From Candidatus Gastranaerophilales bacterium (lineage in GTDB: Bacteria > Cyanobacteriota > Vampirovibrionia > Gastranaerophilales > Gastranaerophilaceae): DNA of 64,000 nucleotides. A model generated the notes under the pieces. It was not told the DNA's origin and did no database searches. It saw nothing but the letters and a program-made list of their open reading frames with translations. Of the stretch, positions 53,435 through 63,486 are shown one piece after another. The translations under genes and the position numbers were made by a program. The stretch is from assembly GCA_944325105.1 (NCBI GenBank), contig CALUYW010000012.1:1-64000 (forward strand), written 5' to 3'. Position 1 is the stretch's first letter. Every line of letters begins with the position of its first letter.

Positions 53435-55420
53435 ATGATTGAAAAAAAGTTTAAACTTGTATCTGACCATAAACCGGCAGGTGATCAGCCAAATGCCATT
53501 AATTCTTTAGTTAACGGTATAAATCACGGTATGCAAAATCAAACACTGCTTGGTGTAACAGGCAGCGGCAAGACTTTTACTATAGCAAATGTAATAGAAA
53601 AAGTGCAAAAGCCCACTCTTGTAATCGCTCACAACAAAACCCTTGCGGCGCAACTTTATAATGAGTTTAAGGAGTTATTCCCCGATAATGCGGTTGAATA
53701 TTTTATTTCATACTACGATTACTATCAGCCCGAGGCTTATATTCCAAGAACAGATACATATATTGAAAAATCAGCCACCATAAACGATGAAATCGACCGC
53801 TTGCGCCACAATACAACAAGAAGTTTGTACGAGAGGAACGATGTTATAGTTGTAGCCTCTGTAAGCTGCATATACGGCTTAGGCTTGCCCGAGAATTATT
53901 TTAAAGGCTCAATAACTCTTAAAGTCGGTCAAGAAATTTCAAGGAGTGATTTGCTCTTGCACTTAGTATCGGTGCGATATGAAAGAAACGATATAGAGCT
54001 TAAGCGCTCAACTTTTCGTGCACGCGGTGACATTGTAGAGATTATGCCAAGTTATGAAAAAATAATAACAAGGGTTTATTTCTTTGGAGATGAGATAGAA
54101 AAAATATCGAGAATTGATTCTGTCACGGGTGAAGTTTTGGAAAATGTGCCCGAGACTGTTATATATCCTGCGGTGCACTACCTTGCCTACGATGATGATA
54201 TGGAAGAAACAATAAGGCTTATTAACCTTGAGTTAAGGCAAAGATTAAATGAGCTAAATGCACAAAATAAACTCGTTGAGGCTCAAAGACTTGAGCAGAG
54301 AGTAAATTATGATATGGAAATGATTAAGGAGATGGGTTATTGCTCGGGTATTGAAAATTACTCAAGAATAATCGAGCGAAGAGCCCCGGGGACTGCTCCT
54401 GCAACACTATTAGACTATTTTCCAAAAGATTTTTTGGTTGTAGTGGATGAATCACACGTTACTTTGCCACAGCTAAAAGGAATGTATTTTGGCGACCGTT
54501 CAAGAAAAGAAGTCCTTGTTGACTACGGTTTCAGGCTGCCTTGTGCAAAAGATAACAGGCCGCTTACTTTTGATGAATTTTGGGGCAAGGTGGGGCAAAA
54601 AGTATTTATATCGGCTACCCCTGCTGATTTTGAAAAAGAAGTGTCAGAGCAGATAGTAGAGCAAATTATCCGCCCGACAGGACTTTTAGACCCTGAAATT
54701 GATGTTCGTCCGACACAAGGTCAGGTGCAGGATTTAATGCTTGAAATTAAAAAAGTGGCAGAGAAAAAAGAGCGCGTGCTTGTAACCACTCTTACTAAAA
54801 AAATGGCGGAGGATTTAACTCAGTACCTTATTCAGCAGGGTATAAGGGTAAGGTATCTGCACAGTGGCGTGCAGTCGCTTGAGCGGGTAGAAATTTTAAG
54901 AGATTTGCGCCTTGGTGAGTTTGATGTACTTGTTGGTGTTAACCTGCTGAGGGAGGGGCTAGATATTCCCGAAGTTTCTCTTGTTGCTATACTTGATGCA
55001 GATAAGGAAGGCTTTTTGCGCTGCGAAACATCGTTAATTCAAACAATCGGCAGAAGTGCAAGAAACGCATCGGGGCATGTTATTATGTACGCTGATAAAA
55101 TAACCGATTCTATGCGAATTGCAATTGATGAAACAAATCGCAGAAGAAAATTGCAGGTGGAGTTCAACAAAGAGCATAATATCAAGCCTAAAACTATTAA
55201 AAAATCCATTGAAAATAACCTCTTAAGCCTTGTTGCAAGTTATAGAAGTTTAGAAGATATTGTAGCAGAGCAGATGAGCGAGTTTAATATTGATAAAAAA
55301 GATATACCAAAACTCTTAAATAAGCTTGAAAAAGATATGCATAAAGCTGCTAAAATACTTGATTTTGAGCGTGCGGCGCAAATTCGCGACCAGATTAAAA
55401 AGTTAAGAGATTTAGTTTAA
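53435..55420 (+). CDS. uvrB: UvrABC excinuclease subunit B
   Basis: 661 residues. It has Walker [15 protein letters not shown], the beta-hairpin region [20 protein letters not shown], the DEAD-like [11 protein letters not shown] and the helicase motif [10 protein letters not shown]. The C-terminal UVR domain ([20 protein letters not shown]) contacts UvrC. It verifies damage in nucleotide excision repair. No Shine-Dalgarno is visible before the ATG. Confidence 0.98.
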   Translation: MIEKKFKLVSDHKPAGDQPNAINSLVNGINHGMQNQTLLGVTGSGKTFTIANVIEKVQKPTLVIAHNKTLAAQLYNEFKELFPDNAVEYFISYYDYYQPEAYIPRTDTYIEKSATINDEIDRLRHNTTRSLYERNDVIVVASVSCIYGLGLPENYFKGSITLKVGQEISRSDLLLHLVSVRYERNDIELKRSTFRARGDIVEIMPSYEKIITRVYFFGDEIEKISRIDSVTGEVLENVPETVIYPAVHYLAYDDDMEETIRLINLELRQRLNELNAQNKLVEAQRLEQRVNYDMEMIKEMGYCSGIENYSRIIERRAPGTAPATLLDYFPKDFLVVVDESHVTLPQLKGMYFGDRSRKEVLVDYGFRLPCAKDNRPLTFDEFWGKVGQKVFISATPADFEKEVSEQIVEQIIRPTGLLDPEIDVRPTQGQVQDLMLEIKKVAEKKERVLVTTLTKKMAEDLTQYLIQQGIRVRYLHSGVQSLERVEILRDLRLGEFDVLVGVNLLREGLDIPEVSLVAILDADKEGFLRCETSLIQTIGRSARNASGHVIMYADKITDSMRIAIDETNRRRKLQVEFNKEHNIKPKTIKKSIENNLLSLVASYRSLEDIVAEQMSEFNIDKKDIPKLLNKLEKDMHKAAKILDFERAAQIRDQIKKLRDLV

Positions 55421-55447
55421 AAAAAGCCTCTTTTAAAGAGGCTTTTT
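55421..55447 (+). terminator. bidirectional terminator between uvrB and dapA
   Basis: AAAAAGCCTCTTT and AAAGAGGCTTTTT form a perfect 13-bp stem with a one-base centre, between two convergent stop codons three bases or less from its edges. Confidence 0.9.
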
Positions 55448-55449
55448 AT

Positions 55450-56355
55450 TTAGTTATTTTTCAGAGCTTCAAGCACTTCGTTTAGGCAATCAAACAACTC
55501 TGCTCTCTCAATCTCACCCAGTTCCACAAGCGGGCGTCTTACGTAGTTTTCTATCATTTTTAATCTTGATAAAACCGCCTTAACAGGAACCGGATTTGGC
55601 GCCATAAAGAGTTTTTTGAACAGCGGGAAGAGCATTTGGTGCATGTTTCTTGCTGCTTTAACCTGACCCGATTTGTAGTTGTGAATCATAGATTTTATTT
55701 CTTCGCCGACAACATGAGAAGCAACTGAGATAACTCCGTGCGCTCCTAAAGATAACATTGGAAGTGTTAAACTGTCGTCCCCGCAGTATATTGCAAAGTC
55801 TTTAGGGCATTGGGCTTTAAGTTCCGATATTAAATCCAAATCAGAGTTGCTTTGCTTAAGCGCAACGATATTTGAATATTCTTTTGCAAGAAAAGCAACC
55901 GTCTGAGGTAACATGTTAACTCCTGTACGAGACGGGATGTTGTACAGAATAATAGGTAAATCAGTGCTTCTTGCAATTGCTCCGAAGTGCTCAATCATAC
56001 CTTGTTGATTGGGCTTGTTGTAGTATGGTACAACGGATAAAATAGCGTCAGCGCCAAGGCTTTGAACTTTTTTTGTTACATCCACTGCTGTGCGGGTAGA
56101 ATTTGAGCCTGCACCCATAATTACCTTAGCATCTCCGCTAACTGTTGCTTTAACGGCATATAAAAGTTCATATTCTTCTTCATGGGTTAATGTCGGGCTC
56201 TCACCTGTTGTACCCGCAACCAAAACAGCGTCAGAGCCTGTATCGACCAAATGTCTGCACAGTTTTTCCACGGCAGGGTAGTCTATTTCTCTTTTTTCGT
56301 TAAACGGCGTAACCATTGCCGTTATAACTTCACCTGCATCATATCTGATTGTCAT
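55450..56355 (-). CDS. dapA: 4-hydroxy-tetrahydrodipicolinate synthase
   Basis: 301 residues, class I aldolase TIM barrel. VLVAGTTGESPTLTHEEE, LPIILYNIPSRTGVNM (catalytic Tyr) and NIVALKQSNSDLDLI (Schiff-base Lys) are present. It condenses aspartate semialdehyde with pyruvate. It is the third gene of dapB-asd-dapA, 11 bases after asd, with GGAGAG before the ATG. Confidence 0.97.
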   Translation of the reverse strand: MTIRYDAGEVITAMVTPFNEKREIDYPAVEKLCRHLVDTGSDAVLVAGTTGESPTLTHEEEYELLYAVKATVSGDAKVIMGAGSNSTRTAVDVTKKVQSLGADAILSVVPYYNKPNQQGMIEHFGAIARSTDLPIILYNIPSRTGVNMLPQTVAFLAKEYSNIVALKQSNSDLDLISELKAQCPKDFAIYCGDDSLTLPMLSLGAHGVISVASHVVGEEIKSMIHNYKSGQVKAARNMHQMLFPLFKKLFMAPNPVPVKAVLSRLKMIENYVRRPLVELGEIERAELFDCLNEVLEALKNN

Positions 56356-56366
56356 ACTTCTCTCCT

Positions 56367-57389
56367 TTAGTAAAGTCCCATTTCAATGACTTTTTGTGCA
56401 AGTCTTACAGTGTTAAGAGCTGCACCTATTCTTAAGTTATCTGCCACACAGAAGAAATCAATACCATTGTCAAAAGCGATTGATTTTCTTATTCTGCCTA
56501 CAAATACAGGGTCTTTGCCTGCTGCATCTTTTGGAGTCGGGTAAGCAAAATGTTCAGGGTCATCTATAACATTTACACCGTATGCATTTTTTAGAATCTC
56601 TCTTGTTTTAGCTGCGTCAATCGGTTTTTCAAACTCAACACTGACGGCTTCAGAGTGGCCGATATAAACAGGAACTCTGACTGCAGTACAAGAAATAGGA
56701 ACGGATTTATCCAAGTGAAGAATTTTTCTTGTTTCGTTTGTAACTTTCATTTCTTCTTTTGTATAGCCGTTTTCGCAGAACATGTCAATTTGAGGTATTA
56801 CATTAAAGCCTATTTCATGTTTAAAAGCTTTATTGTCAAAAGGCATACCGATAAGGTTTGTTTTTGTATTGTCTGTTAACTCTTGAATTGCAGCAAGTCC
56901 TGCACCTGATACGGCCTGATAAGTTGATACAATAAGTCTTTTAATTTTTGCATAATCATCAAGAGGCTTAAGAGCTAGCATAAGCTGAGAAGTTGAGCAG
57001 TTTGGGTTTGCAATTATACCTTTGTGTTTTCTTAAATCTTCATCGTTTACGCCTGCAATAACAAGTGGTACATCTTCTTCCATGCGAAAAGCGCTTGAGT
57101 TATCAATATAAACCGCACCTCTTTTAACGGCTTCAGGAGCCAATGCCAAACTTGTTGAGCCGCCTGCTGAAGCCAAAACTACATTTACACCTTCAAAAAC
57201 GTCCGGTGTTGCCTCAATTATTGTATATTCTTTTCCTTTGAATTCTATTTTATTGCCTGCTGAACGCTTGGATGCCAAGAACTTTATTTCATTAAATTCC
57301 ACATTGTTTTCTGCAAGTATGCCGAGGATTTCTCTTCCAACTACACCTGAAGCACCTAATACGGCAATGTTTGGTTTTTTGTTTGTCAT
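56367..57389 (-). CDS. asd: aspartate-semialdehyde dehydrogenase
   Basis: 340 residues. The NADP motif is AVLGASGVVGREIL; the active cysteine lies in NPNCSTSQLMLAL; and STYQAVSGAG, NVIPQID and the HSEAVSVEFE segment follow. It makes aspartate semialdehyde for lysine/DAP, threonine and methionine. It overlaps dapB by four bases (ATGA). Confidence 0.97.
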   Translation of the reverse strand: MTNKKPNIAVLGASGVVGREILGILAENNVEFNEIKFLASKRSAGNKIEFKGKEYTIIEATPDVFEGVNVVLASAGGSTSLALAPEAVKRGAVYIDNSSAFRMEEDVPLVIAGVNDEDLRKHKGIIANPNCSTSQLMLALKPLDDYAKIKRLIVSTYQAVSGAGLAAIQELTDNTKTNLIGMPFDNKAFKHEIGFNVIPQIDMFCENGYTKEEMKVTNETRKILHLDKSVPISCTAVRVPVYIGHSEAVSVEFEKPIDAAKTREILKNAYGVNVIDDPEHFAYPTPKDAAGKDPVFVGRIRKSIAFDNGIDFFCVADNLRIGAALNTVRLAQKVIEMGLY

Positions 57390-58165
57390 AAAATGTTCTC
57401 CAATCCATACATGAAATTATTATTTTTTGCAACGTAATTTACAGCCATTATAACTCCACCCATATAACATTCGCGGTTAATGGAGTCATGTCTTATTTTT
57501 AGTGTTTGACCCATAGAGCCAAAAACTACTTCCTGAGATGCCACAAAGCCCGGCATGCGAATAGCATGGATGCTTATGTTTGCAGCATCAAAATTGCCTC
57601 CGCGAGCCCCCTTAATGAGTTCAACTTCGTCGACATTGCCTGTTTTAAAGTTTGAATTTACTTGTGCCATAAGTTCTGCTGTTTTTATTGCAGTACCTGA
57701 GGGTGCATCTTTCTTTTGATTGTGGTGAAATTCAAGAATTTCAGCGTTATTAAAATATTTTGCAGCCATTTGTGCAAACTTCATCATAAGAATAGCACCT
57801 GTTGAGAAGTTTGGTGCAACAAAGCAGCCTGTATTTTTTTCTTTACAAAGTGTTTCTATTTCATTTAGCTGTTCTTTAGACAAGCCTGTTGTACCTATGA
57901 CCGACTTAACACCAAGGTCAAGATAGAGTTTGATATTTTTAAATATTGTAGAAGGTTGAGTAAAGTCAATGGCGACATCCGGTTTATGAAGTTCAAAAGC
58001 CGCTTTTATGTCGCTTTCAATTGTTACATCGTCGTGAACATTGCAGCCTGTGTTAAATTTGTCAATGGCGCAAACAAGTTCAAGGTTTTTATCCGCTATT
58101 ACTGCCTTTACAACCTCTTGTCCCATTTTGCCCAGTGCCCCTACAACGGCAATTTTAATTGTCAT
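57386..58165 (-). CDS. dapB: 4-hydroxy-tetrahydrodipicolinate reductase
   Basis: 259 residues. The NAD(P) motif is AVVGALGKMGQEVV, DFTQPS follows, and the catalytic segment is LEFHHNQKKDAPSGTAIKTA. It reduces the DapA product to tetrahydrodipicolinate, the substrate of DapL. It is the first gene of the dapB-asd-dapA operon; ACGGAGAAA precedes the ATG. Confidence 0.97.
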   Translation of the reverse strand: MTIKIAVVGALGKMGQEVVKAVIADKNLELVCAIDKFNTGCNVHDDVTIESDIKAAFELHKPDVAIDFTQPSTIFKNIKLYLDLGVKSVIGTTGLSKEQLNEIETLCKEKNTGCFVAPNFSTGAILMMKFAQMAAKYFNNAEILEFHHNQKKDAPSGTAIKTAELMAQVNSNFKTGNVDEVELIKGARGGNFDAANISIHAIRMPGFVASQEVVFGSMGQTLKIRHDSINRECYMGGVIMAVNYVAKNNNFMYGLENIL

Positions 58166-58284
58166 AAATTTCTCCGTTAAATAATGTATTTCTGTGCACA
58201 GATTATCCCATAAAATCCCTTTAATTTCAAGAATTTTAAAAAATGTATAGAAATTTTTAAAACTTTACAAAGCGCCTATTTTGC

Positions 58285-58313
58285 TTGACTTTCTTGTGTT
58301 TTTAGCTCATAAT
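58285..58313 (+). promoter_or_regulatory. candidate promoter of the SLH gene
   Basis: TTGACT, 17 bases, CATAAT, 47 bases before the ATG. This is among the best promoter matches in the window. Confidence 0.6.
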
Positions 58314-58360
58314 GTGCGCGTTAAGTACGGGTTGTTTATTTAAAAAGAATAGGAGAACTG

Positions 58361-59800
58361 ATGAAAAAGATTCAAAAACTTTTTGCAGCTTCTATACTTA
58401 CCTTAGCATTTGCTACAGGTGCTGTTTTTGCGCACCCATGCAAAGAAGGTAAAATTGAAGCTTACGCTCACCCGAGCCTTATGAATGCCGAAGCACAAAC
58501 TCAAGTGGACGGTAACAAGGTTTATCAGGTAGGCGGAAAAATCTACAAGACAAAAAACAGAATCGGTATTAAAAACAAAGATTCTGCTTATGTTGATTCA
58601 TGGGCAAAAGATGTCCTTTCTCTAATTAAAGAAAGAAGCGGCGGAGAGTTATTTAATCCTAAAATGCCTATTCTGCGTTCAGAAATGGCAGTGGTTCTGT
58701 CTGAAGGCTTTGACATTAAACCTGTTGGCAAAACAAAAAAATATACCGATGTTGCTCAAAATTACTGGGCAAACGAGTGGATTGCAAGGGCAACCGACGC
58801 TAATGTTATGATTGGTTATCCTGATAAAAAATTCAGACCTGACCAACCTATAACAAAGGCTGAAGTATTTGCGGTTATTGCTCAGTTGATTGATGTACCG
58901 ATTGACAGAAGTCTTTTAGTGCCCGAGTTTAACGGTAAAACAATAGAATACATTCCATCATGGGCAATAGCTCCGACTAAAGAAGTTGTTAAATCAGAAC
59001 TTCTTGACCAAGTTCCCGACCCAAAAAGGGTTAACGATGATATGTATTTATCAAAAGAACAGGTTGCTTATTTAATCGGAACTTTAAGAACAAACTTTGC
59101 AACTGCTAACTCTAAAATTGCAAAAGACAAAAATGCTCCAGATTGCGTAAAAGCATACAAGCCTGTTTATTTAAATATTAAGCTTGCAGATAGAATTAGT
59201 GCAAAAACGTCCAATATCGGGCAAAAATTTGCCGCTGTTACAACAAAAGAAGTTGAAATTAACAACAACGTATTCCCTGCAGGTTCAAAAGTAAAAGGTG
59301 AGGTTGTAGCAGTTAAAAGACCCGGCCTTAAAAACCCGGGATTTATAAAAGTTAAGTTCTTGGAAATTAAAAACGGTGACTGCGTTGTGGAATTTCCTAA
59401 GAACATAACAGAAGCTCAAGCGGCACAGATTAAAAATCCTAACTTCATAGCAAGACTTTTTGGTGCACCGTTCTCTGCTTCAGCAAGAATAATAGGTGTT
59501 TCTGGTAGAACTGTAGGTAGCGGTGTTAACATTGCTGCAAACGGTGTAGAAGAAATCGGTGATGAACTCTCCGATGCTTTTGTTGATACACTATGCTTGC
59601 AACCTGTAGCAGGCGTTAAGAGATTTGGAAGCTCATTTATTACACTTGGTAAGGGTATCTATGATACTTGCAAAAATATCATTAGCGGCGTGTTTGGTGT
59701 AATTTATGAAATTGGTGACGAAATTGTTTACTTAATCGTTCCAAGCTTATCTAATGCTTCAAGCCTTAACCCCGGTGAAGAGCTGTTAATCATATTCTAG
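58361..59800 (+). CDS. S-layer homology (SLH) domain exported protein
   Basis: 479 residues. A signal peptide (about 1-25, ending AVFA) is followed by SLH-type repeats: SWAKDVLSLIKER with MPILRSEMAVVLSEGF, then YTDVAQNYWANEWIARATDA with KFRPDQPITKAEVFAVIAQL, and a third weaker one ending YLSKEQVAYLIGTL. The C-terminal part (about 270-479) is beta-rich and then amphipathic/glycine-containing (SGRTVGSGVNIAANGVEEIG). SLH domains anchor proteins to cell-wall polymers and, in Cyanobacteria, occur in envelope proteins. AGGAGA precedes the ATG. Confidence 0.88.
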   Translation: MKKIQKLFAASILTLAFATGAVFAHPCKEGKIEAYAHPSLMNAEAQTQVDGNKVYQVGGKIYKTKNRIGIKNKDSAYVDSWAKDVLSLIKERSGGELFNPKMPILRSEMAVVLSEGFDIKPVGKTKKYTDVAQNYWANEWIARATDANVMIGYPDKKFRPDQPITKAEVFAVIAQLIDVPIDRSLLVPEFNGKTIEYIPSWAIAPTKEVVKSELLDQVPDPKRVNDDMYLSKEQVAYLIGTLRTNFATANSKIAKDKNAPDCVKAYKPVYLNIKLADRISAKTSNIGQKFAAVTTKEVEINNNVFPAGSKVKGEVVAVKRPGLKNPGFIKVKFLEIKNGDCVVEFPKNITEAQAAQIKNPNFIARLFGAPFSASARIIGVSGRTVGSGVNIAANGVEEIGDELSDAFVDTLCLQPVAGVKRFGSSFITLGKGIYDTCKNIISGVFGVIYEIGDEIVYLIVPSLSNASSLNPGEELLIIF

Positions 59801-59817
59801 TAATATGACACAAGTTT

Positions 59818-59848
59818 AACGGCGGATGAAATTTCATCCGCCGTTTTT
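59818..59848 (+). terminator. terminator of the SLH gene
   Basis: AACGGCGGATGAAA and TTTCATCCGCCGTT form a perfect 14-bp stem with a run of T, 18 bases past the stop. It also faces the convergent oxidoreductase operon 2. Confidence 0.93.
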
Positions 59849-59870
59849 AAATAAAATTTTTTTAAAAAAA

Positions 59871-60398
59871 TTAAAGCTTATATCCTGCTTCAAAAGAGTC
59901 AATGTTTCTTTTTAAAAATGCGGGGTTTTTCTTTTTTGAAACAAATTCAAGAGCACTTAGTGCGCTTTCTTTTTTAATTATTTGTGTTTTATTTACAAAA
60001 TAGCCAAAAGTTACAATGTTTAAAAGCCCGCCTTCAACCCTCTGGGCGCAATCGCCAAGTTTTATCATAAGGTAATTGATATCATCCCTTGAGGGAGCTT
60101 TTTCAATTATTGAAGAGTTTCCAATAACAAGAGCCCCTTTTGCCATTGTTTTTTCAAACTTTTCCATGGCTTTGTCATTTAAAAATATGCCATAATCCGC
60201 CTTATCAATAATAGGGGAGGCAATTTCATCGTCTGAAATTTTAACCGAGCAGTTTGCATGTCCGCCTCTCATCTCTGCGCCGTATGAGGGAATCCAGGTT
60301 GTATTTTTGCCCTCTATCATTGCGGCTTGAGCCAAAGTTGTACCGAAAAAAAGTACTCCCTGACCGCCGTATCCTGCTATTATTATGCTTTTTTCCAT
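59871..60398 (-). CDS. 2-oxoacid:ferredoxin oxidoreductase gamma subunit, system 2
   Basis: 175 residues. IIAGYGGQGVLFFGTTLAQA and WIPSYGAEMRGGHANCSVKI are the gamma-subunit signatures. It is the last gene of the minus-strand operon delta-alpha-beta-gamma, five bases after beta. Compared with system 1 it carries AEMRGG where system 1 has VEQRGG. Confidence 0.92.
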   Translation of the reverse strand: MEKSIIIAGYGGQGVLFFGTTLAQAAMIEGKNTTWIPSYGAEMRGGHANCSVKISDDEIASPIIDKADYGIFLNDKAMEKFEKTMAKGALVIGNSSIIEKAPSRDDINYLMIKLGDCAQRVEGGLLNIVTFGYFVNKTQIIKKESALSALEFVSKKKNPAFLKRNIDSFEAGYKL

Positions 60399-60403
60399 AT
60401 TTT

Positions 60404-61168
60404 CTATGCCATACTTTCCGTAAAATCTTTAAAAATTCCAAGTTTATGGACTTTTGTTACTTCGTTTTTAATGTATTCTAATGCCTGAACGGGCTTTAGT
60501 TTCCAGCCCGTAGGGCAAGCTGCAATAACTTCTACAAATGCAAAGCCCAGTCCTTTTATCTGACATTCGAATGCTTTTTTAATAGCAGCTTTTGCTTTTA
60601 TTATGCTTTGGGGCGAAAATATTGCTACTCTTGCAACAAAAGCAGCCCCGTCGCAGTTTGAAATCATTTCGGATATTTTGGCGGGGTAGCCTGAAATTTT
60701 AGGGTCTCTGCCGTTTTTGGTTGTTGCGGTAACTTGTCCTAAAATACTTGTGGCACTTGCTTGACCGCCTGTCATGCCGAAGTTTGTGTTATTAACACAT
60801 ATTGTTGTAATATTCTCGCCGCGAAGAGCAGTGTGTATAAGTTCATTAAAGCCTATTGTAGCGGCGTCGCCGTCACCTTGGTAGGTAAACACTATTTTAT
60901 CCGGTTTAGAGCGTTTAACCCCTGTTGCAACACAAGGTGCTCTGCCATGGTCAGCACCTACAATATCAAGGTTATAGAACTTATCGAGATTTATGGAGCA
61001 GCCTACAGAAGCCGTGGCTATTGTTTTTGTATGTATTTTAAGTTCTTCAAGGACTTCTGCTATAAGTCTTAGTACAACACCGTGCCCGCATCCTGCACAG
61101 AAGGGGTAGTTGTAGTTTTTCTTGTAAGGCTCAGGCCTTTTAAATACTTGCTGCAAGGTTTGTTCCAT
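60404..61168 (-). CDS. 2-oxoacid:ferredoxin oxidoreductase beta subunit (TPP-binding), system 2
   Basis: 254 residues. FCAGCGHGVVLRLIAEVLEE, TYQGDGDAATIGFNELIHTA and NNTNFGMTGGQASATSILGQ give the TPP/Mg-binding site. The start at 61168 lies 29 bases inside the alpha gene, which suggests coupled translation. Confidence 0.92.
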   Translation of the reverse strand: MEQTLQQVFKRPEPYKKNYNYPFCAGCGHGVVLRLIAEVLEELKIHTKTIATASVGCSINLDKFYNLDIVGADHGRAPCVATGVKRSKPDKIVFTYQGDGDAATIGFNELIHTALRGENITTICVNNTNFGMTGGQASATSILGQVTATTKNGRDPKISGYPAKISEMISNCDGAAFVARVAIFSPQSIIKAKAAIKKAFECQIKGLGFAFVEVIAACPTGWKLKPVQALEYIKNEVTKVHKLGIFKDFTESMA

Positions 61169-62240
61169 ATTGTTTCTCTTTTGATAGTTCTAAAATCTTA
61201 TTGTAAATTTCCGATGAATTAATTATTGCACCGCCTGTTTTTCCAAAGAATTCAACAGGTACTGAGCCGTTTAGTGCAATTTTTACATCTTGAATCATCT
61301 GTCCCATGTTAAGCTCAATATCAAGAACGCATTTGGCATTTTTTGCAGTTACAAAAAGTTCTTTTGATGGGAATGGCCAAAGAGTAATAGGTCTAAACAG
61401 CCCTACTTTGATACCTTTTTCTCTGGCTGCGTTAACTGCTGATTTTGCAACACGAGCTACTGTTCCAAAGGCCGTAATTATTATATCGGCATCATCGCAG
61501 AGGTAATTTTCATACATTACTTCTTTTTCTTCAATCTGTGCGTATTTTTTAAATATTCTGTGGTTTAGTCGCTCAAGTATGTCATCGCCCATATGAAGTG
61601 ACATAAGGCTTCTGCCATCTCTTTTTTGTGTGCCCTCTCCCGTGCCGTCAAGCGCCCACTCATCAGTACTAACTGTGCTAAAAGCATTGTCCTCGGGCAT
61701 TTCAACAGGTTCCATCATTTGTCCTAAAATACCGTCAGCAAGGAGCATGGTGGGGTTTCTGTATTTCATTGCAAGGTAGAACGATTTTTGGGTTAATAGT
61801 ACAGCCTCGCTAATTGTTGAGGGAGCAAGGACAATTGTCCTGTAGTCACCGTTTCCGCCGCCCTTAACCGATTGAAAGTAATCTGCTTGAGATGGTGTAA
61901 TGTCGCCTAACCCGGGGCCTGCACGCATAACGCTTATTATTACTCCGGGGATTTCGGCGGTTGCCATGGATGAAATAGCCTCTTGCATAAGTGCTATAGC
62001 ACAGCTTGATGAAGAAGTCATTGCAAGAGTACCTGTTGAACCGGCTCCAATGAGCATATTAACGGCTGCAAGTTCACTCTCGGCGCTTATATATGTTCTG
62101 CCGATTTCAATCATCCTTGAGCTCATATACTCGCCGATTTCATTTTGTGGAGTAATGGGATAGCCAAAATAGCACTGACAACCTGCATTTATCGCAGCCT
62201 GTGCTATGGCTTCATTCCCCTTCATTAAAATTTTTGACAT
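61140..62240 (-). CDS. vorB: 2-oxoacid:ferredoxin oxidoreductase alpha subunit, system 2 (VorB-like)
   Basis: 366 residues. LMKGNEAIAQAAINAGCQCY, FGYPITPQNEIGEY, MTSSSSCAIALMQEAISSMA, MRAGPGLGDITPSQADYFQS and MEPVEM fit the VorB (2-oxoisovalerate:ferredoxin oxidoreductase) group. The assignment to branched-chain 2-oxoacids is by resemblance, not proven. It lies 11 bases after the ferredoxin gene. Confidence 0.88.
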   Translation of the reverse strand: MSKILMKGNEAIAQAAINAGCQCYFGYPITPQNEIGEYMSSRMIEIGRTYISAESELAAVNMLIGAGSTGTLAMTSSSSCAIALMQEAISSMATAEIPGVIISVMRAGPGLGDITPSQADYFQSVKGGGNGDYRTIVLAPSTISEAVLLTQKSFYLAMKYRNPTMLLADGILGQMMEPVEMPEDNAFSTVSTDEWALDGTGEGTQKRDGRSLMSLHMGDDILERLNHRIFKKYAQIEEKEVMYENYLCDDADIIITAFGTVARVAKSAVNAAREKGIKVGLFRPITLWPFPSKELFVTAKNAKCVLDIELNMGQMIQDVKIALNGSVPVEFFGKTGGAIINSSEIYNKILELSKEKQYGTNLAASI

Positions 62241-62251
62241 TTTATATCCGC

Positions 62252-62464
62252 TTATTTTAATACTTCATATATTGCCATATCAGGGCAACTCATCGCACAA
62301 AGTGCACATCCGAGACACTCATTGTTTTTATCAACAAATTCAACATATTTATTGCCGGCATGATTTACATGTTCGCTATTTAGCTTTATAAGTCCCTTGG
62401 GACATACGCTTGCGCAAATCATGCAGCTTTTACATTTTTCTTTGTCTATTTTTATCTCGGACAT
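62252..62464 (-). CDS. 2-oxoacid:ferredoxin oxidoreductase delta (2x4Fe-4S ferredoxin) subunit, system 2
   Basis: 70 residues with two cluster motifs: KCKSCMICASVCPKGLI and ECLGCALCAMSCPDMAI. It is the first gene of the second oxidoreductase operon. The ATG has only AGG close by; TAAGAT ends exactly six bases upstream, so a leaderless start is possible but weak. Confidence 0.93.
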   Translation of the reverse strand: MSEIKIDKEKCKSCMICASVCPKGLIKLNSEHVNHAGNKYVEFVDKNNECLGCALCAMSCPDMAIYEVLK

Positions 62465-62531
62465 ACCTATATCTTAGCACTTCATAAAAAAATAACATTA
62501 AAAAAAATATATTTTAACAATTGCTTAATAC

Positions 62532-63128
62532 TTACAGTTGCACTCTGCCTTCAAGAGCTTTTACAAGAGTCATTTCATCTGCGTATTCAAGCTCGCAGCC
62601 TAAAGGCAAGCCAAAAGCTATGCGAGAAACCTTTATGTCAAAAGGCTTTAGCAATTTTGTCAAATAAAGACTTGTAGCTTCGCCCTCAACCGATGGATTA
62701 AGCGCAAGAATTACCTCTTTTATGTCATTGTCATGCACTCTTTTTAAAAGCTCTCTTACTCTTATGTCATCAGGCCCTATACCGTCAATTGGCGAGATAA
62801 GCCCCTGCAAAACATGGTACAAACCTTTGTATTCACTGGTTTTTTCTATTGCTATAAGGTCTTTTGTTTCAGAAACTACGCATATAACACTTTTATCCCT
62901 CTGTGGGTTTGAACAAATCTCACATGGGCTTTGTGATGTCATGTTGAAACATACCTCACAGTATGAAATTGTATTTTTTGCCTCAATCATTGTCTGGGCA
63001 AATTTTTCAACCTCATACTCAGGCATTTTAACAAGGTGTAAGGCGAGCCTCTGTGCGGTTTTTGGGCCTATTGAGGGAAGCTTTTGAAAACATTCAATAA
63101 GCTTTGCTAATGGTTTTGTATATTCCAT
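62532..63128 (-). CDS. recR: recombination mediator RecR
   Basis: 198 residues. It has the helix-hairpin-helix [17 protein letters not shown], the zinc finger [16 protein letters not shown] and the Toprim domain [14 protein letters not shown] with [16 protein letters not shown]. It works with RecO in loading RecA at gaps. It overlaps ybaB by one base in the classic ybaB-recR pair. Confidence 0.97.
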   Translation of the reverse strand: MEYTKPLAKLIECFQKLPSIGPKTAQRLALHLVKMPEYEVEKFAQTMIEAKNTISYCEVCFNMTSQSPCEICSNPQRDKSVICVVSETKDLIAIEKTSEYKGLYHVLQGLISPIDGIGPDDIRVRELLKRVHDNDIKEVILALNPSVEGEATSLYLTKLLKPFDIKVSRIAFGLPLGCELEYADEMTLVKALEGRVQL

Positions 63129-63460
63129 TAGAATAATCCCGGAATACTGATACCGCCTGTGATTGCTTTCATTTTTGTTTCCATTTGAGCGGTAGCTTTA
63201 TCTGTTGCAGATGTTATAGCTTCAATGATTAAATCCTCTAGCATCTCTAAAGTATCAGAATCAACAGATTCAGGGTTCTCCGGATTAATCGCCTCGGGCT
63301 TTAGTTTAATACTTTTAAATTTACCTTGACCGTTGCAGATAACTTCAACTGCGCCTGAGGCGCTTTGTCCTGTTATTTCTATATTTGCAAGCTCATCTTG
63401 AGTTTCTTTAAATTTCTTTTGCATTTTTTGAGCCTGCTGCATCATTTGTATCATATTCAT
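63128..63460 (-). CDS. YbaB/EbfC family nucleoid-associated protein
   Basis: 110 residues. [20 protein letters not shown] is the N-terminal helix, [18 protein letters not shown] the beta sheet, and a second long helix follows. Members bind DNA as dimers. AAGGGGAG precedes the ATG. It is the first gene of the ybaB-recR pair; dnaX is not seen upstream. Confidence 0.95.
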   Translation of the reverse strand: MNMIQMMQQAQKMQKKFKETQDELANIEITGQSASGAVEVICNGQGKFKSIKLKPEAINPENPESVDSDTLEMLEDLIIEAITSATDKATAQMETKMKAITGGISIPGLF

Positions 63461-63486
63461 TTGTTTTCTCCCCTTAAATATTAATA

